Assembly: GCA_034665305.1 (NCBI GenBank)
Contig: JAXDFZ010000014.1
Span: 186,001-250,000, forward strand
Length of the DNA stretch: 64,000 nt
Direction of reading: 5' to 3'
DNA from: DASXRU01 sp034665305
GTDB lineage: Bacteria > Acidobacteriota > Blastocatellia > Pyrinomonadales > Pyrinomonadaceae
Position numbers and translations under genes: made by a program. A model generated the notes under the pieces. It did not search any database. It was not told the DNA's origin and saw nothing but the letters and a program-made list of their open reading frames with translations. Shown here one piece after another: positions 1 to 6,815 of this stretch (the stretch's first letter is position 1; each line of letters starts with the position of its first letter).

Positions 1-264
1 GTGTTTGGAGGTGCCCTTTTTCTGTGTGCCTTCGTGACTACAAACCCAGACTCCAACCACCGCAAATACAAACTCGCTGAGGCTGCGCTTCGTCTTGGGG
101 TATCCACCGTTTCGTTAAGGCGATTTGTAAAGCGGGCGGAGATCTCGTGCTTCCGGCCTGCCGGCGTCGGCAAGGGTCGCCGAATTCTATTCACGGAAGC
201 GAACTTACGCGAATTCGAGGAACGCCGAACGTTCCCCGCTCACGGGAATGAAGAAGGGAGGTGA
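1..264 (+). CDS. small helix-turn-helix (excisionase/AlpA-like) protein
   Basis: The last 70 residues read as a winged helix-turn-helix of the MerR/excisionase type: a KLAEAALRLGVSTVSLRRF helix-turn-helix, then a basic wing (GVGKGRR) and a closing segment ILFTEANLREFEERR. Such proteins are common as recombination directionality factors or regulators in mobile elements. The reading frame is open to the window edge, so the true start is uncertain: GTG at 1 or GTG at 34 would serve, and the gene may begin upstream. It lies 235 bp before a sigma-factor gene on the same strand. The fold is fairly sure; a role in element control is inference. Confidence 0.55.
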   Translation: MFGGALFLCAFVTTNPDSNHRKYKLAEAALRLGVSTVSLRRFVKRAEISCFRPAGVGKGRRILFTEANLREFEERRTFPAHGNEEGR

Positions 265-283
265 GCTATGACCTAAAAACAAA

Positions 284-304
284 AGCCTGACAAAAAGTCA
301 GGCT
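284..304. terminator. hairpin after the HTH gene
   Basis: AGCCTGAC and GTCAGGCT form a perfect 8-bp stem around an A5 loop. It lies 20 bp after the stop of the HTH gene. No T-run follows on the plus strand, but read on the minus strand the stem is followed by TTTTGTTTTT, so it fits a minus-strand terminator better; it may act in both directions. Confidence 0.45.
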
Positions 305-423
305 AAATGTCTCCAGCTTTAATGATGGTCTCATTAACGCTGCGTAAATTCTTGGTGGTCCCTATCCACGGCGCCACCGTTGGTTTCCAAATCCGAGCGC
401 TTCCAAGGACGCGTTACGCTCTT

Positions 424-451
424 AGTGTGTCTTTTACCACAATCACACACT
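424..451. promoter_or_regulatory. inverted repeat upstream of sigma-factor gene
   Basis: AGTGTGT (424-430) and ACACACT (445-451) are perfect inverted arms separated by 14 bp, 48 bp before the start of the sigma-factor gene. The spacing and location fit a regulator operator. Arms this short can occur by chance. Confidence 0.25.
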
Positions 452-498
452 CTCTGGCAAGCCCTTTTAAGCGCCCTTGCAAAAAGGAGTGAAAGAAG

Positions 499-1059
499 AT
501 GTTTGAGAAAGTTGATCAGCCTGGACTGATCGAGAAACTCATTGTTCACGAAGAGGAGGGCTTCGAACAGCTCTTTAAAGCAACGAAACCGGATTTCACA
601 CGATTCTTCGCAAGATTGAGAGTGTGCGATCCCGAAGAACTAGTAGGCAGAGTTCTCCTTAAGCTCGTAGAATACGACTACCTCAAATTCGACCCTGAGC
701 GCGGCTGCTTATCGGCGTTTATTGCCGCTATCGCCTGGCGCGTTTTCTGTGATTGGGCGCGCGAAGTGGAGGGTAGAAGCGAAGTCCAACTCGGACTCTG
801 CTTGGAGTTGCTGGTATCGGCGCCGATGCGGCAAGAGCCCGAGTTTATTCCACAGCCAGCGGTTGAAGTGTTAATAAACGAGCTCCCCGAACTTGATCGT
901 TGCCTGGTGTACCGACGCGGCGCAGATCGGGTTAATTTCTATCAACTTGCGGACGAGTTCAGCCTTTCAGAAGGAGCGGTGCGACGCCGGTTTTACCGCT
1001 CACGCAAGAAGCTACGCCGCGCCTACAGAGAGCTAAATGAACGCGCAGTGACTCTCTAG
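499..1059 (+). CDS. RNA polymerase sigma factor, ECF-like
   Basis: This 186-residue protein has the ECF sigma layout. An N-terminal region-2-like helical part (about residues 20-95) contains EELVGRVLLKLVEYD and FIAAIAWRVFCDW, resembling the DxxQEvF and RvARN segments. A C-terminal region-4 helix-turn-helix (about 128-180) contains LPELDRCLVYRR, then FYQLADEFSLSEGAVRRRFYRSRKKL. A ribosome binding site AAAGGAGTG sits 8 bp before the ATG. No anti-sigma gene is adjacent. Encoded next to tns genes, it could drive transcription of the island, but no cognate promoter was identified. The family call is good; target genes are unknown. Confidence 0.7.
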   Translation: MFEKVDQPGLIEKLIVHEEEGFEQLFKATKPDFTRFFARLRVCDPEELVGRVLLKLVEYDYLKFDPERGCLSAFIAAIAWRVFCDWAREVEGRSEVQLGLCLELLVSAPMRQEPEFIPQPAVEVLINELPELDRCLVYRRGADRVNFYQLADEFSLSEGAVRRRFYRSRKKLRRAYRELNERAVTL

Positions 1060-1140
1060 TTCTGAGCGGGGGGGAGGCTTCATGGCCTTTTCTCGCCTCG
1101 CCTTTTTGCTTTGGAGTTTGCGCATGTTGCGATGGCTTCC

Positions 1141-1172
1141 AGGAAGCGGGCGCCAACAATCGCCCGCTTCCT
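1141..1172. terminator. strong GC-rich hairpin
   Basis: AGGAAGCGGGCG (1141-1152) and CGCCCGCTTCCT (1161-1172) are a perfect 12-bp stem with an 8-nt loop, 80 bp after the sigma-factor stop. It is followed by GTTCTTGA rather than a T-run, so termination is likely but not certain. Confidence 0.5.
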
Positions 1173-1307
1173 GTTCTTGAAAAGTCCGCATTCCGTCGAT
1201 AATGTCGAAACTTTCTAAGTGGAATCTGGGCTTGATCGCTGGATGCTTAAAAGTGCGTACAGCCGATTGGTGCGGGATTCGCAAACGCAGAAAGCAGTCT
1301 AAAGACG

Positions 1308-2516
1308 ATGGATAAGTATGGAAATTTTGACGAGCTTAACCAGGGTGAGACTGAGGGTAGCTTCGCCATCGTATCAAGGAATGGCACGTCTGGCATCGCG
1401 GTCATTGCGCCGCACGGCGGGGCGATTGAACCAGGCACATCCGAGATCGCAGATTACATCGCAGGAAGAGAACACGCCTATTACACATTCACGGGACGAA
1501 AGCGTACTGGAAACAGCGATCTCCATATCACTAGTACCAACTTCGATGAACCCACGGCGTTAGAGGTCGTAAAGCGTTCACAGAAAGTGTTAGCAATTCA
1601 CGGCTGTATTGGTCAGGACCCAATAGTCTATATCGGCGGGCGCGACGCTGTCCTGCGTGAGCAGATTCAAACGGCGTTAGTGGACGCAGGTTTTCAGGTT
1701 CGCCAATCTCCTACTCGGAACCTCAAAGGTGATCATCCCCGCAACATATGTAATCGCGGGAAGCGGCAGTGCGGGGTGCAGTTGGAGATTTCGGAAGGAC
1801 TACGGCAGCAAATGTTCCGAAGACTGACCAGCCGAAAGGGAAGGGAGATCACCCATGAGGTCTTTGAGCAGTTCGTGTCTGCTATCAGAAAAGCGATTCT
1901 GCCTGTTGAGCTTGATGCTGCGGAGCTCCCAACGCCCGACGATGAAGAGCCGGAGCGGCTCGAGATCAGTTGGGTAAGGAGATGGGGTGAAGGTGAACCG
2001 CCCGAGACCGCCACCGAGACCGAGCATCTTCTTCTGCGAGCTTTTAAAGATAGTGATCTAAATTACCTCGAGCGCATTCTCTCCAACCGGACTGCATCGA
2101 GGTCTTTGCCGCTGGGATTGCCGCACACTAAAAAGACAATCGCCCTATGGCACGCACGTTGGACAGCCCACGACGAGAATTACGGCGCGTTGGTTCTCAA
2201 GGAACAAGATCAACTAATCGGTTTCACGGGCGTGAGAAAACTGCGCGGCAATAATAAGACTGAATTTTTTTATCATATTGAATCTCGCTTCTGGAGTGAA
2301 GATCTCGCCCTGGAAGCCGCCCGGGGCTGGCTGACAAAATGCTTTTCATGGCAGAGCACCCCCTCCAAATTGGGGGCGGTTGCAGCCCCAACGGACCTGT
2401 CTGCCTGCCGAGTGTTAGCTAAGCTCGGGATGAAGTATGTAACAACGACAAGGTCACATGGAAGTACCTTGCTTTACTACGAGATATCCCGGCAACAATT
2501 CCAATCAGCCAAGTAG
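1308..2516 (+). CDS. poly-gamma-glutamate hydrolase-like / GNAT acetyltransferase fusion
   Basis: The 402-residue protein has two parts. Residues about 15-205 match the phage-type poly-gamma-glutamate hydrolase family (zinc amidohydrolase fold): APHGGAIEPGTSEIA supplies the first His and Glu, AIHGC a second His, and QLEIS a late Glu. Residues about 235-395 look like a RimJ/RimL-type GNAT domain (LLLRAFKDSDLNYLERIL, LIGFTGVRKL, ACRVLAKLGMKYV). The hydrolase would cleave gamma-linked glutamate chains and the GNAT domain would acetylate an unknown amine. I do not know this fusion as an established architecture. It precedes tnsA by 253 bp and may be cargo or flanking chromosome. The N-terminal assignment is firmer than its substrate. 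Confidence 0.65.
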   Translation: MDKYGNFDELNQGETEGSFAIVSRNGTSGIAVIAPHGGAIEPGTSEIADYIAGREHAYYTFTGRKRTGNSDLHITSTNFDEPTALEVVKRSQKVLAIHGCIGQDPIVYIGGRDAVLREQIQTALVDAGFQVRQSPTRNLKGDHPRNICNRGKRQCGVQLEISEGLRQQMFRRLTSRKGREITHEVFEQFVSAIRKAILPVELDAAELPTPDDEEPERLEISWVRRWGEGEPPETATETEHLLLRAFKDSDLNYLERILSNRTASRSLPLGLPHTKKTIALWHARWTAHDENYGALVLKEQDQLIGFTGVRKLRGNNKTEFFYHIESRFWSEDLALEAARGWLTKCFSWQSTPSKLGAVAAPTDLSACRVLAKLGMKYVTTTRSHGSTLLYYEISRQQFQSAK

Positions 2517-2769
2517 GAAATAGTTAGAGTTTTCCTTTGGCGCAATCATCGCGTACTCCCTCACTCATCACAAAACAAAATGGCAGGCGAGGCCGATTCC
2601 GGATCGGGCGCGTGTTCGTATCAAGCACCTTCATCTAATCGTCCTTCAGAGTAACTAATGGCCGATCACTGTTGGCTTTGGCTAGTTTAGGACTCGCCGT
2701 CCTGTCACAAGTTTCCGTAATTAGTATAGGGGACTTTCTTTTCCTGATGGCATCAGAGACGTTCTGGTC

Positions 2770-3414
2770 ATGGGCTTCAGAAAGATTACGAACGCCGGAC
2801 GCCGCATATGCATCGGCAAGTTCCCCAGTCTCAAGATGGGAAGAAACGTCTGGTTCGAGTCATTACTCGAACGGGACCTAATCTTCATGTTGGAGTACGA
2901 CTCAGACGTCATCTCCTACCGGGAACAGGCAATAAGAATTTTTTATGAATTGAATGGCAAGAGACGTTACTACACGGCCGATATTCTGTGTCAGCGCAAG
3001 AACCAAAAGCCCCAGGTCATTGAGGTCAAATATCAGAGTGAGCTATCGAAACCTAAGATTGATCAGGTCATCCGCACGATCACTCCGATTTGTGAGCGCG
3101 AGGGATACGATTTTCTTGTTTATACGGAAATCGATATCAGAGTTCAGCCACTGCTGGACAACATTAAGCTCCTTCGGATTTACGCTCGAACGCCTCTTAT
3201 CCCCTACCACAAACTCCTGTGTTACGAAATGTTTGTGAAAACGCCTGAACTTAGCCTTCAGGAAGTATTTCACTCTTTCGCGGCCAAGGGGATAGGTAAG
3301 GAGGTTGTTCTCGCGCTTTTGTATCGGGGAGTCATCTCAACCGACTTCACCGGTCCAATCGAACCTAATAGCCTGATTCGGTGCAACTTACTACTGAACT
3401 CTAAGGAGGCATAA
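2770..3414 (+). CDS. tnsA: Tn7-like transposition endonuclease TnsA
   Basis: This 214-residue protein is a TnsA-type PD-(D/E)xK endonuclease that cuts the 5' ends of the transposon, so that with TnsB the element leaves by cut-and-paste. The active-site set is visible: E34 in FESLLERD, D71 in YYTADIL, and E85-V-K87 in VIEVKYQ. The C-terminal part (about 130-214) corresponds to the TnsC-contacting winged helix domain. It is 9 bp upstream of the transposase gene. No strong ribosome binding site precedes the ATG at 2770; an internal ATG at 2836 would remove conserved sequence, so the first start is kept. Confidence 0.88.
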   Translation: MGFRKITNAGRRICIGKFPSLKMGRNVWFESLLERDLIFMLEYDSDVISYREQAIRIFYELNGKRRYYTADILCQRKNQKPQVIEVKYQSELSKPKIDQVIRTITPICEREGYDFLVYTEIDIRVQPLLDNIKLLRIYARTPLIPYHKLLCYEMFVKTPELSLQEVFHSFAAKGIGKEVVLALLYRGVISTDFTGPIEPNSLIRCNLLLNSKEA

Positions 3415-3423
3415 AAAATAGCT

Positions 3424-5745
3424 ATGCAAGGACAAAGACTGCGGAAGGGCATGCACATCAAGTTTACGGGCCAGGAATACACTATTGAACAGCGCCTGCC
3501 TAACAACGATCTTCAATTGAAGCATGTGGCCAGCGAGACACTCCTGGCTAAACCGGAAAGCGAAGTGATTCAGGCGCTCTTCACCGAAGACGCCGAACTG
3601 CTTGGCGATAGCAGTGAGGTTAACTATCTCCGCATGCGGCAGACACAATCCCTTGTCAATGATTTCTCAGCTCTTGATGACAACGATCTACGGAAAATCG
3701 AAGCCAAGCGCAGAATCAAATATATCGAAGAAATAAGAAGACAAGGTGTAACTGAGTTTGGCAAGAACCCGGAGAAGGTTCAACTCATCATCGATAAGGT
3801 CAGCGAAGCGTTCGGTGATTCCACGCCCCCGTCTTGTGTGACGCTATGGCGTTGGAACAAGGATTACACGGCATCCGGAGATGACGTTCGAGTCCTGGTG
3901 CCAGCTTACAAAGGTCGGGGGAAAACCAGCGAGAATGATCGACGCAAGATCAGCGATGATTTGGAGGTATGCCTGGCCGTTGAAAAGATCATTGATGATG
4001 TGATCTGCGAGGAATACCTCGCGCTGACGAGGCCAACAGTCCAAGCAACCTACGAAAGTATAGTGGCTCGCATCGCTCAGGAGAACAATTTCCGAAATGA
4101 CGATGACAAGCTGCCAACTCCGCACCGGAACACCATCTACCGGACAGTTAATAAGCTGGATCCGTATGAGAAAGACAAAGCCCGATTTGGCAAGCGTATC
4201 GCCGATCTCCGGCACAAGGTAAACCAGCAAGGTGTGCGACCGAGCCGACCTCTTGAGAGAGTGGAAATCGATGACACCAAATTGGACCTCTTCGTCATCG
4301 ATGAGAAAACAAACCTTCCGATTGGGAGACCCTGGCTAATGCTTGCCATCTGCGTCTTCACAAAAATGATTCTCGGTTACTACCTCAGCTTTATACGGCC
4401 CAGCTACCTCTCCGTCATGCAATGCTTGTTACACAGCATACGGCCTAAGACATACGTGAGAGAACAGTATCCGGAGATCGTGCATTCGTGGGATGCGTAC
4501 GGTCTCCCTGAGCTCCTGGTCGTCGATAATGCTAAGCAGTATTACAGCGCGGGTTTCGATGAAGCATGCCTACAGCTGGGAATTTTGACGCAGTATTGTC
4601 CGGTTCGGCATCCCTACTACAAACCTTCTGTGGAGCGAGTCATCGGAAGCGCAAACACACGGCTGCTCCATCAGATGCCTGGAACGACCTTCTCCAGTAT
4701 CTCCGACAAGTGGGACTACGATCCCAAGAAAAACGCAGTTATCTCAATGGGCGGTCTCGAAAGACTACTTCACAATTGGCTGATCGATGTGTACCAGCGC
4801 AGCTACCACAGGGGCATTGACGATGTACCCGCCCGTCGCTGGGAGATCGGAACGAAGAAATTTCCGCCTGCACTCCCCTACAGTGTTAAAGAGCTTAACG
4901 TTCTTCTGGGCCATGTTGAACACCGCGTAATTTCGAACTCCGGTATCGAGCTCTTCGGCGGACTCTACTATAACGATCCCTGTCTCTCGGCACTTCGTGT
5001 GGGTGCAAAGAAAAAAGAGAAGTTCAAGATTAAATACGATCCAATGGACATATCGCTGATTCATGTCTATGACAGCCGAGCCAACGATTATCTCCCAGTT
5101 CCCGCGGTCGACCAGGACTACACAACGGGACTCACACTATGGCAGCACAAGGTGATCAAACGGGAGGCCCGCGATAGTGCTGAAGAGTATGTGGACATTG
5201 TTGAGCTCTGCCTGGCAAAGGATCGCATCAAGAAGATGGTGGCGGAGGGCTTCAACGCTCAGAGCAAGAGCGAAACAAATGTGAGAGCAGCGCTCTGGCT
5301 GGGCATAGGCCAAACCCAAAACGGTAGCTTGGAGGTTAGCAATCCGGAATCGGACGGGAACCACAATGGGTCGGATAGCTTGGGAAATAGTTTCGGTTTG
5401 AATCCTCAAACCGACCCTTCCGCCGGCATCTCGAATTTTCCGAGCGCTATGACAGCCAAGAGCGGTGAAGATGCCAATGTAGAAATCGAAGACAACACTT
5501 CCGGAGTAGTGGTTGCTTCATCAACCGTCTCGAAGAACGCTAACCCCGGGAATTCAAACCGGCGCCGCAGTAAGGATGCGACTAGTTCTATGGAGCTCGA
5601 GTCGCAGAGCTTACAAGAAAATTTGTCCCCACCGGACCAGCACTCCACGGAAACAATGTCGCATCCGACAACACCCACAGTTGAGAAGGACCTTCGTCTA
5701 GAGGGCTGGGAATCGGGATATGACTTACCGAGGAGAAGGCAATGA
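3424..5745 (+). CDS. tnsB: Tn7-like DDE transposase TnsB
   Basis: This 773-residue protein is a TnsB/MuA-type transposase with an RNase H fold that binds the end repeats and joins 3' ends to target DNA. The catalytic triad is visible as D283 (VEIDDTKLD), D368 (LLVVDNAKQY) and E404 (KPSVERVIG), a DD(35)E spacing. The first 200 residues hold helix-turn-helix DNA-binding segments, including VTLWRWNKDY. After about residue 570 comes a beta-barrel-like part and then a long low-complexity Ser/Asn/Thr-rich tail (about 610-773), the region that in Tn7 TnsB reaches TnsC. AAGGAGGCATAAAAAATAGCT precedes the start. The stop overlaps the next start (ATGA). Confidence 0.92.
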   Translation: MQGQRLRKGMHIKFTGQEYTIEQRLPNNDLQLKHVASETLLAKPESEVIQALFTEDAELLGDSSEVNYLRMRQTQSLVNDFSALDDNDLRKIEAKRRIKYIEEIRRQGVTEFGKNPEKVQLIIDKVSEAFGDSTPPSCVTLWRWNKDYTASGDDVRVLVPAYKGRGKTSENDRRKISDDLEVCLAVEKIIDDVICEEYLALTRPTVQATYESIVARIAQENNFRNDDDKLPTPHRNTIYRTVNKLDPYEKDKARFGKRIADLRHKVNQQGVRPSRPLERVEIDDTKLDLFVIDEKTNLPIGRPWLMLAICVFTKMILGYYLSFIRPSYLSVMQCLLHSIRPKTYVREQYPEIVHSWDAYGLPELLVVDNAKQYYSAGFDEACLQLGILTQYCPVRHPYYKPSVERVIGSANTRLLHQMPGTTFSSISDKWDYDPKKNAVISMGGLERLLHNWLIDVYQRSYHRGIDDVPARRWEIGTKKFPPALPYSVKELNVLLGHVEHRVISNSGIELFGGLYYNDPCLSALRVGAKKKEKFKIKYDPMDISLIHVYDSRANDYLPVPAVDQDYTTGLTLWQHKVIKREARDSAEEYVDIVELCLAKDRIKKMVAEGFNAQSKSETNVRAALWLGIGQTQNGSLEVSNPESDGNHNGSDSLGNSFGLNPQTDPSAGISNFPSAMTAKSGEDANVEIEDNTSGVVVASSTVSKNANPGNSNRRRSKDATSSMELESQSLQENLSPPDQHSTETMSHPTTPTVEKDLRLEGWESGYDLPRRRQ

Positions 5746-6794
5746 GAAAAAAAGGTCGTGTCGCCCAAAAACACAACAGAGCGAATAGGTTTGGGCACTT
5801 AAGCAAAGCGCAAAGGATTGCGCTAACTGAACAGGTCTTTATCAGATATCCGAGACTTAAAGAGTTATATGCCAAGATCGATTTCTGCCGCACATTCTCC
5901 AGGAATGCCGCTGAACCGGAATGTATGCTGATCAGTGGCAAGCAAGGAGCTGGTAAGACCACCTTGACCGAGTGGTACGCTGCCGATTTCCCTATAAGCG
6001 AATTCCCCGAAAGACGAATCGTGCCGGTTCTCGTAATCAGCGTGCCCTCGCCCGCGACTGTAAAGGGCTTTGCCTCTGAAGTTCTGGACGCCCTGGGCGA
6101 TCCCGCGGCCGACAAAGGAACGGTCAGTTCGATTACCTTGCGTGTAAGAAAGTATCTTAAGGATTGCGAAGTTGAATTGATCATTTTGGATGAGTTTCAA
6201 CACTTCGACGACCGCCAATCAAAGAACGTTTTGAAAACAATCTCTGATTGGCTAAAGAATTTGCTTAATAAAACAGGTATTCCAATAGTCCTCGTTGGCA
6301 TGCCTGGCTGCGAGAGCGTTTTAGATGCAAACGGCAATGAGCAGTTGAAGCGGCGCTTCTCCGCGAGAGAACAAATCCTCCCGTTCGGCTGGACCACTGC
6401 CGAACAAGTCGATGAATTTCGGCAACTGTTGAAAATGATCGATGATGACCTGCCACTTCTAAAGGACTCACATTTGGCCGAATCCGCCACCGCCTTTCTA
6501 ATCCATTCAGCCACCGACGGCGTTATCAACTATGTCATGAAGCTTTTGCGGAAGGCGGCGGCCCTGGCAATCGAACTGGGTACAGAACAAGTCGACGTCA
6601 CAATACTGGCTCAGGCTTATGAGGAACGGCTCTCAAAGGCTTTCAAGAATCGGACAAACCCTTTCGATCACGTCAGGAGGTCGTCTCAACCAAGGAAACC
6701 CGCAGAGAGAGCTGTCAAGCCTGAAGCGATGAGTAAACGGCTCAAGGGCCAGAAGCGAAAACCGTCGATGTCTGAAGTGCTCAAAGGTCGATGA
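5742..6794 (+). CDS. tnsC: Tn7-like AAA+ regulator TnsC (TniB family)
   Basis: This 350-residue ATPase links target selection to the transposase and confers target immunity in Tn7-like systems. Walker A is GKQGAGKT at residues 66-73; Walker B is LIILDEF near residue 147; a sensor-like VGMPGCE follows near 187. The last 60 residues are basic (RRSSQPRKPAERAVK, KRLKGQKRKP), which fits DNA or TniQ contact. Translation is coupled to tnsB through a 4-bp ATGA overlap. All ATPase motifs look intact. Confidence 0.9.
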   Translation: MRKKGRVAQKHNRANRFGHLSKAQRIALTEQVFIRYPRLKELYAKIDFCRTFSRNAAEPECMLISGKQGAGKTTLTEWYAADFPISEFPERRIVPVLVISVPSPATVKGFASEVLDALGDPAADKGTVSSITLRVRKYLKDCEVELIILDEFQHFDDRQSKNVLKTISDWLKNLLNKTGIPIVLVGMPGCESVLDANGNEQLKRRFSAREQILPFGWTTAEQVDEFRQLLKMIDDDLPLLKDSHLAESATAFLIHSATDGVINYVMKLLRKAAALAIELGTEQVDVTILAQAYEERLSKAFKNRTNPFDHVRRSSQPRKPAERAVKPEAMSKRLKGQKRKPSMSEVLKGR

Positions 6795-6815
6795 CGTTCA
6801 CTTTGTAAGTCTCAT

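Noticed and set aside
2518..2535. AATAGTTAGAGTTTT as a TnsB-type site upstream of tnsA, marking the missing end
   Set aside because: Only the ATAGTTAG core matches, there is no second copy nearby and no TGT tip, so chance is more likely.
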